NCBI GenBank assembly: GCA_009777635.1
Contig: WRLK01000001.1
Coordinates: 79,778-143,777 of the forward strand
Reading direction: 5' to 3'
Origin: Oscillospiraceae bacterium
GTDB lineage: Bacteria; Bacillota; Clostridia; Oscillospirales; Ruminococcaceae
Length of the DNA stretch: 64,000 nt
Shown piece after piece: positions 16,515-25,284 of the stretch (within the stretch, counting starts at the first letter, position 1; every line of letters starts with the position of its first letter). The translations under genes and the position numbers were made by a program. The notes below the pieces were generated by a model, which was given only the letters and a program-made list of their open reading frames with translations, had not been told where the DNA came from and searched no databases.

Positions 16515-17021
16515 TTGCATAAACTGGGTATCGTGCTTGTAGAGCCGCAAATTCCGCAAAACACGGGCAATATCGCCCGCACCTGCGCCGCCGTCGGCGC
16601 TTCTCTTCATATTGTAAGGCCAATGGGCTTTACAATTACCGACGCAAAATTAAAACGCGCGGGGCTTGACTACTGGCATTTGCTTGATATTACTTATTAC
16701 GAAGATATCGAGGACTTCATAAGCCGTACCGACGGTTCTTATTTTTATCTATCCACAAAAGGCAGGAAGCTTTACAGCGAAGTTTGCTATCCTGAAACAT
16801 CATATATCATTTTCGGGCGCGAGGATGCAGGCCTGCCTGAGGAGCTCTTACTTGAAAATCACAGCGCATGCCTGCGTATCCCTATGATTGACGCCGCCAG
16901 AAGCTTAAACCTGTCAAATGCCGTGGCGGTTTGTACATATGAGGTTTTGCGTCAGTGGGGGTTTCCGTCACTCTTGGCGCACGGGCGGCTTCGCGGTTAC
17001 GAGTGGCTGCAATCATACTGA
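16515..17021 (+). CDS. trmL: tRNA (cytidine/uridine-34 2'-O)-methyltransferase TrmL
   Basis: 168 residues, the normal length for this small SpoU/SPOUT enzyme. The N-terminus LGIVLVEPQIPQNTGNIART, the central IFGREDAGLPEEL and the knot region RIPMIDAARSLNLSNAVAVCTYEVLRQ are diagnostic. It transfers a methyl group from SAM to the ribose of the wobble nucleotide in tRNA-Leu isoacceptors. The start is TTG 16515, with GGAG 11 bases upstream, slightly far but the only candidate before the conserved N-terminus. It may share a transcript with the following degV gene, 18 bases downstream. Confidence 0.93.
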   Translation: MHKLGIVLVEPQIPQNTGNIARTCAAVGASLHIVRPMGFTITDAKLKRAGLDYWHLLDITYYEDIEDFISRTDGSYFYLSTKGRKLYSEVCYPETSYIIFGREDAGLPEELLLENHSACLRIPMIDAARSLNLSNAVAVCTYEVLRQWGFPSLLAHGRLRGYEWLQSY

Positions 17022-17039
17022 AAGGAAAGGTGTTCACTG

Positions 17040-17912
17040 ATGCAAAAAATTAAATTTATAGCTGATACGGCAAGCGATATACCTGATGATTTGATGTTGA
17101 AATATAATATCGATATGCCGAGCGTCCCGATCGCGGTTGACGGAAAAGAGTATTTCGAGCGCCGTTCTTTTTCGATTCACGAGTTTTATAAGATTCTTGC
17201 AAAAACGAAAGAAATCCCGAAAACAAGCCGCGTGCCTGCCGATGATTTCCTTGCCTTTTATGAAAAGGCATATGAAGACGGATATACCGACATTATCTGT
17301 GTTACCATAAACGCGGGCGGCTCCGGCACGAACATGTCCGCGCATATGGCAAGGGATATCCTTTACAAAAAACGCCCGGAAGCTAAGGATAAAATAAAGA
17401 TCCACATCATCGATTCTAAGACGTATACGATGGCGTATGGTTATCCTGTCGTACAAAGCGCGAGGATGGCACAGGACGGCAAAGACGTCGGGGAAATTCT
17501 TCTGTATCTTCATGATTTTTTCGATACCTGCGAGGTTTTGCTCGGATGCTATACGCTTGAATACGCAAAGAAATCGGGCAGAATCAGCAGTGTTGCGGCG
17601 TTCGCGGGCGATGCGCTGGGCTTAAAGCCGGTCGTCGAGATGATTGACGGGCGCACAAAGGTAGTCGCGAAAGCCCGCGGTGATAAACAGCTAATCCCGC
17701 AGCTCGTAAAGCTGTATGAAGAAAGACGCTGCAGCGAGGACGGCTTTGTTATGGTAGCGTGCGGCTCCGTCACGCAGTACGGAATCGATTTGCAGCAAGC
17801 TCTTAAAGAAAAATTAGGGCGCGACGTACCGATCTTTAACGCGGGCGCTTCAATCGTGATAAACTCCGGGCCGAATATTGCTGCTGTAATTTACAGGGGC
17901 AGGAAGAGATAA
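17040..17912 (+). CDS. DegV family fatty-acid-binding protein (first copy)
   Basis: 290 residues. The family opening IKFIADTASDIPDDL, the central SRVPADDFLAFYEKAY and TINAGGSGTNMSAHMA, and the later YAKKSGRISSVAAFAGDALGLKPVVEM match DegV/FakB proteins. In staphylococci these bind a fatty acid and present it to FakA kinase for phospholipid synthesis. No kinase gene lies nearby. AGGAAAGG precedes the ATG. A second, related copy sits at 42775-43638 in a different operon, so the two may carry different lipids. Confidence 0.92.
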   Translation: MQKIKFIADTASDIPDDLMLKYNIDMPSVPIAVDGKEYFERRSFSIHEFYKILAKTKEIPKTSRVPADDFLAFYEKAYEDGYTDIICVTINAGGSGTNMSAHMARDILYKKRPEAKDKIKIHIIDSKTYTMAYGYPVVQSARMAQDGKDVGEILLYLHDFFDTCEVLLGCYTLEYAKKSGRISSVAAFAGDALGLKPVVEMIDGRTKVVAKARGDKQLIPQLVKLYEERRCSEDGFVMVACGSVTQYGIDLQQALKEKLGRDVPIFNAGASIVINSGPNIAAVIYRGRKR

Positions 17913-17924
17913 ATGAGATAATAC

Positions 17925-17953
17925 TTGCAAATTTTGTCAATTGGTATTACAAT
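17925..17953 (+). promoter_or_regulatory. Promoter of the pgk-tpiA-gpmI cluster
   Basis: TTGCAA at 17925-17930 and TACAAT at 17948-17953 are spaced by 17 bases, about 36 bases before the pgk ATG. An AAAGGACGG ribosome binding site precedes the start. Confidence 0.65.
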
Positions 17954-17988
17954 AAAGAAATCACTACTGTTAAAGGACGGGAAAAACT

Positions 17989-19179
17989 ATGAGTATGTTA
18001 AACAAGAAAACAATTGAGGATATTGACGTATCGGGAAAACGCGTGCTTGTACGCTGTGATTTCAACGTTCCGCTGAAAGACGGCGCGATTACGAATGATA
18101 AACGAATTGTCGCGTCTTTGCCCACGATTGAATATCTGATAAAAAATGATGCAAGGGTAATCCTATGCTCTCATTTGGGACGCCCGAAAGGTGATAACAA
18201 CGCGGAATTTTCTCTGAAACCCGTAGCGAAACGGTTAGGCGAGCTGCTCGGAAAAGAAGTCGCAATTGCAGCCGACGTTGTCGGCCCCGACGCCAAAGCC
18301 AAGGCCGAGGCGTTAAAAGACGGCGACGTTATGCTGCTTGAGAACGTCAGGTTTGAACCGGGCGAAACGAAAAACGATCCCTCGCTTGCAAAAGAATTCG
18401 CTTTACTTGCGCAGATTTATGTAAACGACGCGTTCGGCTCCGCGCACCGCGCGCACGCTTCCACCGCCGGCATAGCGGATTGCCTGCCCGCTGTTGGCGG
18501 CTATCTCATCAACAGGGAAATCAAATTCATGGGCGGCGCGCTTGAAGACCCGAAATGCCCGTTTATAGCTATTTTAGGCGGCGCAAAGGTATCCGATAAA
18601 ATCGGCGTTATCACAAACCTGCTCGACAAAGTGGACACGCTTATCATCGGCGGCGGCATGGCGTATACTTTTTATAAGGCGCAAGGCCACTCCGTAGGGG
18701 ATTCCATCTGCGAAGACGATAAGGTCGGGCTCGCTAAGGAAATCCTTGAAAAAGCAAGGGAAAAAGGCGTAAAATTCCTGCTTCCCGTCGACCATAAGAT
18801 TGCCGATAAATTCTCCGAGGACTGCAATGTCAAGGTGATTAGTTTCAACGATATTCCCGACGGGTGGATGGGTATGGATATCGGGCCGCAAACGCAGGCA
18901 TTGTTCAGCAACGCGATACAGGAAGCCGGAACCGTAATCTGGAACGGTCCGATGGGCGTTTTCGAAATGGATAAGTTCGCGGAAGGCACAAACATCATCG
19001 CAAGGGCGGTCGCCGACAGCGGCGCCATCTCGATTATCGGCGGCGGCGATTCGGTGGCGGCGGTCACAAAGCTTGGCTTTGCCGACAAGATGAGCCACAT
19101 CTCAACAGGCGGCGGCGCGTCACTTGAGTTCCTTGAGGGCATCGAGCTTCCCGGAATTGCCTGCTTAAACGAAAAATAA
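17989..19179 (+). CDS. pgk: Phosphoglycerate kinase
   Basis: 396 residues, normal length. It converts 1,3-bisphosphoglycerate and ADP to 3-phosphoglycerate and ATP in the cytoplasm. Recognisable parts are [15 protein letters not shown] at the N-terminal substrate domain, [16 protein letters not shown], the hinge region with [12 protein letters not shown], and the nucleotide-binding [11 protein letters not shown] with the C-terminal [13 protein letters not shown]. It is first in a lower-glycolysis cluster with tpiA and gpmI. A terminator-like hairpin follows the gene. Confidence 0.98.
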   Translation: MSMLNKKTIEDIDVSGKRVLVRCDFNVPLKDGAITNDKRIVASLPTIEYLIKNDARVILCSHLGRPKGDNNAEFSLKPVAKRLGELLGKEVAIAADVVGPDAKAKAEALKDGDVMLLENVRFEPGETKNDPSLAKEFALLAQIYVNDAFGSAHRAHASTAGIADCLPAVGGYLINREIKFMGGALEDPKCPFIAILGGAKVSDKIGVITNLLDKVDTLIIGGGMAYTFYKAQGHSVGDSICEDDKVGLAKEILEKAREKGVKFLLPVDHKIADKFSEDCNVKVISFNDIPDGWMGMDIGPQTQALFSNAIQEAGTVIWNGPMGVFEMDKFAEGTNIIARAVADSGAISIIGGGDSVAAVTKLGFADKMSHISTGGGASLEFLEGIELPGIACLNEK

Positions 19180-19187
19180 AAAAACAG

Positions 19188-19219
19188 CCCCGCTGCAAAC
19201 CGCGGCGGGGTATCTTTTT
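19188..19219 (+). terminator. Hairpin between pgk and tpiA
   Basis: A 9-bp stem (CCCCGCTGC 19188-19196 with GCGGCGGGG 19202-19210, one G-T pair) and a five-base loop are followed by TATCTTTTT. The tpiA ribosome binding site AAGGAG begins right after it, so it probably attenuates read-through rather than fully ending the operon. Confidence 0.75.
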
Positions 19220-19234
19220 AAGGAGTGTTGACTT

Positions 19235-20005
19235 ATGAATAAATCCCTGCGCAAAGCCGTAATCGCCGGCAACTGGAAGATGAACAAAAACCGCGCGGAG
19301 GCAAAAGCGCTGATTGCCGAGCTCGTACCACTTGTGTCGGAAGCCGGGTGCGACGTTATCTGCTGCGTCCCGTTCACCGACCTTGAAACGGCGCGCAAAG
19401 CGGCGGACGGCACCAACATCAAAATCGGCGCGCAAAACTGCCACTGGGCCGAAAACGGCGCGTTTACCGCTGAAATATCGGCCGGTATGCTAAAAGAGAT
19501 GGGCGTCCCTTACGTTATAATCGGCCACTCGGAACGCCGCCAGTATTTCGGTGAAGCCGATGAAACCGTGAACAAACGCGTACGCGCGGCGCTCGACGCG
19601 GGTCTTACCGTGATCCTCTGCGTCGGCGAGCTGCTGTCTCAGCGCGAGCAGAATATTACCGGGGAAATCTGCGCAATGCAGACAAAAATAGCGCTTCAAG
19701 GCGTTTCAAAGGATGCGCTTAAAAACATCATAATCGCGTATGAGCCCGTCTGGGCGATCGGCACGGGAAAAACCGCGACCAGCGAACAGGCCGGCGAGGC
19801 AAACGGGTTTATCCGGGGAGTTGTCGAAGATTTATACGGCAAAGACGCTGCCAACGCCATAACAATCCAATACGGCGGCTCGATGAACGCCAAAAACGCC
19901 GAAGAGCTGCTCGACCAGGAGCACGTGGACGGCGGGCTCATCGGCGGGGCGTCGCTCAAGGCCCCCGATTTCGCGGCGATAGTAAAAGCCGCGAGCAGGC
20001 CCTAA
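19235..20005 (+). CDS. tpiA: Triosephosphate isomerase
   Basis: 256 residues. It interconverts dihydroxyacetone phosphate and glyceraldehyde 3-phosphate. Visible active-site elements are GNWKMNK (catalytic Lys), IGHSERRQYFGE (electrophilic His), the catalytic Glu in AYEPVWAIGTGKTA with the flexible loop, and the phosphate-binding IQYGGSMN and GLIGGASLK. AAGGAG precedes the ATG. It lies between pgk and gpmI. Confidence 0.98.
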   Translation: MNKSLRKAVIAGNWKMNKNRAEAKALIAELVPLVSEAGCDVICCVPFTDLETARKAADGTNIKIGAQNCHWAENGAFTAEISAGMLKEMGVPYVIIGHSERRQYFGEADETVNKRVRAALDAGLTVILCVGELLSQREQNITGEICAMQTKIALQGVSKDALKNIIIAYEPVWAIGTGKTATSEQAGEANGFIRGVVEDLYGKDAANAITIQYGGSMNAKNAEELLDQEHVDGGLIGGASLKAPDFAAIVKAASRP

Positions 20006-20017
20006 AGGAGGAAGCTA

Positions 20018-21544
20018 ATGAAAAAACCGCTGGCACTCATTCTTATGGACGGCTTCGGCGATTCTTCCGAAACATACGGCAACGCAATTTTAGCCGCGAA
20101 CACTCCGAATATTGACAGGTATAAAAATTTGTATCCGCACACAAAAATCGGCGCGTCGGGCCTTGACGTCGGACTGCCGGACGGCCAGATGGGAAACTCC
20201 GAGGTTGGCCATACGAACATCGGTGCGGGCAGAATCGTCTACCAGGAACTTACACGCATCAGCAAGTCCATCGACGATGGCGATTTCTTTGATAACGAAG
20301 CATTTTTAGGCGCCATCGAAAACTGCAAAAAATATTCGTCCGCTTTGCATTTGATCGGGCTTTTAAGCGACGGCGGAGTCCACAGCCACAACACGCACAT
20401 CTATGCGCTGCTCACACTTGCAAAGCGTCACGGCTTTACAGATGTGTACGTCCATTGCCTGATGGACGGGCGCGATGTTCCCCCGCGCTCCGGAAAGGAT
20501 TATATCGCGGAGCTTGAAGAAAAGATGAAGGAAATCGGAGTAGGCAAAATCGCCACGATCATGGGCCGGTACTACGCCATGGACCGCGACAACCGCTGGG
20601 AACGCGTCGAAAAGGCGTATTCCGCAATGGTTTACGGCGAGGGCGAAATCAACGCGAATACTACGGGCGCGATGCAAAAATCGTATGATAACGACATAAC
20701 CGATGAGTTTATCGTTCCCGTCTGCTGTATACAGGGCGCCGAAATAAAGGATAACGACAGCATCATCTTCTTTAACTTCCGCCCCGACCGCGCCCGCGAA
20801 ATCACACGCGCTTTCGTCGACCCCGATTTTGACGGGTTTAAGCGCCGGAGCCCCGACATGAAAGTGTACTACGTCTGCATGACGACATACGACGCTACCA
20901 TGCCGAACGTCTACGTTGCGTTTCGTCCGCAGTCCCTTGACAATACATTCGGCGAATACATTGCGAAAAACGGCTTAAAGCAGCTTAGGATCGCCGAAAC
21001 TGAAAAATACGCCCATGTGACTTTTTTCTTCAACGGCGGTGTTGAGGCCCCATATGAAAAAGAAGACCGGGCGCTGATCCCGTCGCCGAAGGTCGCGACA
21101 TACGACTTAAAGCCTGAGATGAGCGCGTTTTTGGTTGCCGACGAGATGCTAAAGCGCCTTGAAAGCGGAAAGTATGACGTGATCATCTTAAACTTTGCAA
21201 ACTGCGATATGGTGGGCCATACCGGCGTATTCGACGCCGCGGTAAAGGCCGTTGAAGCCGTTGACGCGTGTGTCGGCAAGGTCGTCGACAAGATTCTTGC
21301 GCTTGGAGGCGCCGCGTTCATCACGGCGGACCATGGCAACGCCGATAAAATGTACGAGCCGGACGCTTCCCCTTTCACGGCGCACACGACAAACCCGGTG
21401 CCGTTTATAGCGGCGGGATTTCCCGGCGCAAAGCTCCTCCCGGATATGCATTGCTGCCTTGCGGACATCGCTCCAACGATGCTAAAGGTGCTCGGATTAC
21501 CGCAGCCACCTGAAATGGAAGGCAAATCCATTATTATTGAATAA
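20018..21544 (+). CDS. gpmI: 2,3-bisphosphoglycerate-independent phosphoglycerate mutase
   Basis: 508 residues, typical of the Mn-dependent iPGM. The metal site includes LILMDGFGDS at the N-terminus and TADHGNADKM near the C-terminus. The phosphorylated Ser lies in GNSEVGHTNIGAGR, and HCLMDGRDVPP and RDNRWERVEKAY are conserved. It converts 3-phosphoglycerate to 2-phosphoglycerate. AAAGGAGGA precedes the start, 12 bases after tpiA. An enolase gene is not in this window. Confidence 0.98.
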   Translation: MKKPLALILMDGFGDSSETYGNAILAANTPNIDRYKNLYPHTKIGASGLDVGLPDGQMGNSEVGHTNIGAGRIVYQELTRISKSIDDGDFFDNEAFLGAIENCKKYSSALHLIGLLSDGGVHSHNTHIYALLTLAKRHGFTDVYVHCLMDGRDVPPRSGKDYIAELEEKMKEIGVGKIATIMGRYYAMDRDNRWERVEKAYSAMVYGEGEINANTTGAMQKSYDNDITDEFIVPVCCIQGAEIKDNDSIIFFNFRPDRAREITRAFVDPDFDGFKRRSPDMKVYYVCMTTYDATMPNVYVAFRPQSLDNTFGEYIAKNGLKQLRIAETEKYAHVTFFFNGGVEAPYEKEDRALIPSPKVATYDLKPEMSAFLVADEMLKRLESGKYDVIILNFANCDMVGHTGVFDAAVKAVEAVDACVGKVVDKILALGGAAFITADHGNADKMYEPDASPFTAHTTNPVPFIAAGFPGAKLLPDMHCCLADIAPTMLKVLGLPQPPEMEGKSIIIE

Positions 21545-21561
21545 GCATTGCCATTGCGGCG

Positions 21562-21594
21562 AAAACCTCCGGTCAAATCATGGCCGGAGGTTTT
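21562..21594. terminator. Bidirectional terminator between gpmI and the SorC regulator
   Basis: Perfect 11-bp inverted repeat AAAACCTCCGG (21562-21572) and CCGGAGGTTTT (21584-21594). The flanking A and T runs let it work on both strands, ending the gpmI transcript and the converging sorC-type gene. Confidence 0.85.
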
Positions 21595-21618
21595 ATGATT
21601 TTCAAATGCGGTATCTGT

Positions 21619-22587
21619 TTATTCCGTAAAGTCAAGTACCTTTTCAGCCGTAAACTTATCGGTAATCAGCACATTAAGATACCCTCCGCGAAGCGCCCCG
21701 ACAACCGACGCCCATTTGTTCGGGCCGCCGCCTACCGCCACGACCTTCTTGTGTTTTCGCAAATCTTCAATATCGATAGCGACAATCCTGCGGCTAACCG
21801 AGGTCTTGCAGATTTTCCCGTTGATATCGTAAAAGTTGGCGCATATATCCCCTACCGCGCCGGCTGATTTGAGCTCGCCCAGAATCTCCTCGGTGTAGTT
21901 GTAGCTTTTACCGTAATCCTCGAGCGACCGCGGAGTCTCCCCGATTCCGATCAACGTCAGGTCCGCGGTTTTTGCGCGGTTTAATACCTCGGCGATTTGC
22001 GGCTCACGGTACAGCGCGCGGCAAAGCTCCTCTGTCTGGCACAAAAACGGCGCGTTGAGTATATACCCCGTGCCGCTGTATTTCTCAAGCAGCCTCTGCG
22101 CTATAAAGTTAGGCTGTGCGTTGATACTCGACAAGGCGGAGCCGCCGACAAGCGTGATGACCTCAAGGTCTGTGATGTTGCGGTTTTCTTGTATGCAGTC
22201 GACCAGAAGCTCCTGTGTTCTGCCCCACGCAAGGCCCAGCTTCATGCCTGAGCGCATAGCGCGTTCCATATATCTGGCCCCTGCCATCGCCAGCTTGCGC
22301 AAAACTTCCCCGCGCGCGTATTCAAGGCAGTCCACGACCTTCGCGTCAACCAGCCCGAACCGTTCCTGAAGCCGCACCTCCAAATCCAAAAGCGCCCGGA
22401 CGTCCCGGACGTCAACAATCTCGACCTTAACCATACCCTCCTCTTTTGCCTCCCGCAGCAGCTTGCCGAGGGTGATGCGCGAAACGCCAAGCATCTTCGC
22501 AATCTGGATTTGTGTATAATCCTTTTCATAATAGTAGTGAGCGGCCTTGAGCTTCAGATAATACCGCTGCTGTGAACCTAAAGACAT
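21619..22587 (-). CDS. SorC/DeoR-type sugar-binding transcriptional regulator
   Basis: About 322 residues from ATG 22587, with GGAGG seven bases upstream; longer frames run into the E3 gene. An N-terminal helix-turn-helix (about 5-55; KDYTQIQIAKMLGVSRITLGKLLREA) is joined to a SorC effector domain (about 60-320) with GLAWGRTQELL, ITLVGGSALSSIN and IGIGETPR, a sugar-phosphate binding fold. It lies four bases after the E3 gene, so it is the last gene of the dehydrogenase operon and probably regulates it. SorC proteins usually respond to phosphorylated sugars, so the pairing with a dehydrogenase complex is notable. A dyad near the operon promoter (27305-27324) is a candidate binding site. Confidence 0.88.
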   Translation of the reverse strand: MSLGSQQRYYLKLKAAHYYYEKDYTQIQIAKMLGVSRITLGKLLREAKEEGMVKVEIVDVRDVRALLDLEVRLQERFGLVDAKVVDCLEYARGEVLRKLAMAGARYMERAMRSGMKLGLAWGRTQELLVDCIQENRNITDLEVITLVGGSALSSINAQPNFIAQRLLEKYSGTGYILNAPFLCQTEELCRALYREPQIAEVLNRAKTADLTLIGIGETPRSLEDYGKSYNYTEEILGELKSAGAVGDICANFYDINGKICKTSVSRRIVAIDIEDLRKHKKVVAVGGGPNKWASVVGALRGGYLNVLITDKFTAEKVLDFTE

Positions 22588-22591
22588 CGCA

Positions 22592-23977
22592 TTACCTCCG
22601 CCGGCTTGATGATGGAGGCAGATGGATGCATCTGTTAAGCGCATCTGCACAGGCTTCCATAAAAGCCTCCGAGTATGTCGGGTGCGCGTGGATGACGCCG
22701 GAAGCCTCATGGGCGGTTATCTCCATTGCCATCAGCGACGCGGGCTCCGCGATCATTTCAGTTGCGGCGCCTCCGAAAATGTGTACGCCTAAAATCTCGC
22801 CGTATTTCTTATCGATAATGACCTTGACAAAGCCGTCCGCTTCGCCGCTTGCAAGCGCCCGCCCGTTTGCGCCGAACGGGAAACGCCCCACCGCGACGTC
22901 GTGTTTTTCCCTCGCCTGCGCTTCGGTGAGCCCAACCGAAGCGGCTTCGGGAAGTGTGTACAGGCATCCGGGAACGACGCTGAGGTCACATGCTTCGTTA
23001 TGCCCCATCGCGTTTGCGGCGGCTGTCTCGCCCATCTTAAACGCGGCGTGTGCAAGCATCGAAAGGCCGGTGATGTCGCCCGCGGCATAGATATCCGGCA
23101 CATTTGTGCGCATATACGCGTCCACCTGTACCATGCCCTTCTCCGTTTTGATGCGGTCTTTCATCGCGCCAAGGCATTCAAGCTCGGCGAAACGCCCGAT
23201 GGAAATGAGTATCCTATCCGCTTCGACCGGCTCTCCCCCGCTCTCGAGAAAAATATTGCCGCCATCAACCCTTGCAACCTTTTTAGACAGGAGCACGCGA
23301 ATTTTTTGGCGTTCAAAGGATTTTTTAAGCTCCTCGGAAATTTCTGCATCCATCGCGGGGACAAGGCGGTCCGTCAGCTCTATGACCGTGACGTTACTGC
23401 CAAAAGCGGAGAAAGCCGCCGCCATCTCGCAGCCGATGACGCCGCCGCCAATAACGGCCAGCCTTTTTGGAACCTCCGCCATTTCAAGAATGCCGTCGCT
23501 TGTGACTGCATACGGGTTGCCCTCAAGCCCGGGAATCGGGATGAATCCCGCTTTTGAGCCGCCGCAGAGGATGACGCTTTTCGCGTCGTACACTTTGCCG
23601 TTACAAGAAACCTTTCCGTCCGCCGTGAGTGTCCCTGTGCCATTTACGGTTTCAACCTTGTTTGCCGCAAGCAGCCCGGCCACTCCCGAGGTGAGTTTTT
23701 TTACAACGCCGTTTTTGTTTTCCACGACTTCAGCCATGCTTACGGTAAAATCAGCGGACGCAAGATGCACGCCGCGTTTTTCGGCGTTTTTGATGTTATG
23801 GATATATTCCGCCGTTTTAAGGTATGTTTTTGTAGGAATACAGCCACGGTTAAGGCAAGTGCCGCCGACTGTATCTTTTTCAAAGATCACGACGCTGCCG
23901 CCAAGCTGCGCCGCCTTTATCGCGGCGACATATCCCGCGGGGCCGCCGCCTATTACCGCTAAATCATATTTTTCCAT
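22592..23977 (-). CDS. lpdA: Dihydrolipoyl dehydrogenase (E3)
   Basis: About 461 residues from ATG 23977, with GGAGG five bases before it; ATG 23992 overlaps the E2 stop and is an alternative. The FAD-binding motif is VIGGGPAGYVAA, the redox disulphide is GGTCLNRGCIPTK, the NAD-binding motif is VIGGGVIGCEMA, and the catalytic His lies in HAHPTYSEAF. It reoxidises the lipoyl group of E2 and transfers electrons to NAD. It is co-encoded with E1alpha, E1beta and E2. Confidence 0.96.
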   Translation of the reverse strand: MEKYDLAVIGGGPAGYVAAIKAAQLGGSVVIFEKDTVGGTCLNRGCIPTKTYLKTAEYIHNIKNAEKRGVHLASADFTVSMAEVVENKNGVVKKLTSGVAGLLAANKVETVNGTGTLTADGKVSCNGKVYDAKSVILCGGSKAGFIPIPGLEGNPYAVTSDGILEMAEVPKRLAVIGGGVIGCEMAAAFSAFGSNVTVIELTDRLVPAMDAEISEELKKSFERQKIRVLLSKKVARVDGGNIFLESGGEPVEADRILISIGRFAELECLGAMKDRIKTEKGMVQVDAYMRTNVPDIYAAGDITGLSMLAHAAFKMGETAAANAMGHNEACDLSVVPGCLYTLPEAASVGLTEAQAREKHDVAVGRFPFGANGRALASGEADGFVKVIIDKKYGEILGVHIFGGAATEMIAEPASLMAMEITAHEASGVIHAHPTYSEAFMEACADALNRCIHLPPSSSRRR

Positions 23978-23991
23978 ATAAGCCTCCGTCA

Positions 23992-25266
23992 TTACACAAG
24001 TATTTCGAGCGGGCTTTCAATCAACTGCTTGACACGCTTCTGGAACACGGCGGCTTGTGAGCCGTCAATAATACGGTGGTCATAGGTAAGCGAGAGCATC
24101 AGGTATTTCCTGCCGGCAACTTCCCCGTCCACGAGGGCAAGCTCTTCGTTTATGCATCCGACACCCATAATCGCGGCGTTAGGCTGGTTTATGATTGGGG
24201 TAAATGTGAAGATATCAAGCGCGCCCACATTTGATACGGTGAAAGTGCTGCCGCTGTACTCATTGGGCGAAAGCCCGCCGGTTCTCGCGCGTGCGGCAAG
24301 GTCCTTCGCGCGCGCCGAAACCTCGGAAAGGGACAGCTTATCAGCGCCGTGGATTACAGGGACAATCAGCCCGTCGTCCAATGAAACCGCCATGCCGATG
24401 TTGACTTCCCCGCGCGTGATAAGCACACCTGCCTGAATATCGATTTCAGCGCGTATCTGCGGGAATTCCGCCACCGCTTTCGCGCAGGCTTTCATCACCA
24501 TATCGTTGATGGTGATCCGCATCTTTCGCGTTTCGTTGATCTTCTCGCGGACTGCCAACAGCTCCCCGGCATACGCTTTCATCGTCTGGGTAACCGGCGG
24601 TATCTCCAAATGGCTTTTGGTCATGCGTTGGGCGATGACCTTGCGCATCCCGGCCAAGGGTACGGGGGCGCCGTCAGCCGCCGCCGCAGGTAGATCCGCG
24701 CTTGTAATTTTACCGCCGAATCCGGTGCCGGATACCGCTGCTATGTCAATGCCGCGGTCCTCAGCCATGCGCGCGGCAAGCGGCGTCGCTTTCACAACGT
24801 CGCGGGCTTTAATCACACCGCCCGCACCGCTTCCCGTAACCGTGTCAAGCGCAACACCGTTTTGCCCTGCCAGCGTCTTTGCCAAAGGCGTGGCAAGAAT
24901 CCGCCCGGAGCTTGCCGCCGCAGTCTCGGACACAGGCTGCCCCAAAACAGCGCCCGGCGCTGTTTCAACCGATTCCGCGGAAGCGGCCGCTAAAGCGGGG
25001 GCAGCCGGGGCGTCCGGCACTTTTTCCCCGGGCTTGCCGATATAGCCGATGATAGTCGTTACCGGCACGACTGCGCCGTCGCCGTAAAATTTCGCAAGCA
25101 AAACGCCGTCTGCCGGAGCTTCGTTTTCCATTGTGATTTTATCGGTCTCAATCTCCATAACCCCTTCGCCGTTTTCCACAGGGTCGCCGACTTCCTTCAG
25201 CCAGCGGACGATCGTTCCTTCCTCCATTGACATGCCGGCCTTTGGCATGATGATTTCGGTTGCCAT
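23992..25266 (-). CDS. Dihydrolipoamide acyltransferase (E2) with two subunit-binding domains
   Basis: 424 residues. An N-terminal lipoyl domain carries Lys43 in ETDKITM. After an Ala/Pro linker there are two consecutive peripheral-subunit-binding domains (about 122-158, ATPLAKTLAGQNGV...GSGAGGVIKARDV; and about 159-192, ATPLAARMAEDRGI...GTGFGGKITSADL). The catalytic acyltransferase domain ends with SLTYDHRIIDGSQAA, containing the HRxxDG motif. It passes an acetyl or acyl group from E1 to CoA. A single binding domain is usual in E2. Whether the substrate is pyruvate, acetoin or a branched 2-oxoacid cannot be settled from this protein. Confidence 0.95.
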   Translation of the reverse strand: MATEIIMPKAGMSMEEGTIVRWLKEVGDPVENGEGVMEIETDKITMENEAPADGVLLAKFYGDGAVVPVTTIIGYIGKPGEKVPDAPAAPALAAASAESVETAPGAVLGQPVSETAAASSGRILATPLAKTLAGQNGVALDTVTGSGAGGVIKARDVVKATPLAARMAEDRGIDIAAVSGTGFGGKITSADLPAAAADGAPVPLAGMRKVIAQRMTKSHLEIPPVTQTMKAYAGELLAVREKINETRKMRITINDMVMKACAKAVAEFPQIRAEIDIQAGVLITRGEVNIGMAVSLDDGLIVPVIHGADKLSLSEVSARAKDLAARARTGGLSPNEYSGSTFTVSNVGALDIFTFTPIINQPNAAIMGVGCINEELALVDGEVAGRKYLMLSLTYDHRIIDGSQAAVFQKRVKQLIESPLEILV

Positions 25267-25284
25267 CGAATCACACTCCTCGTC

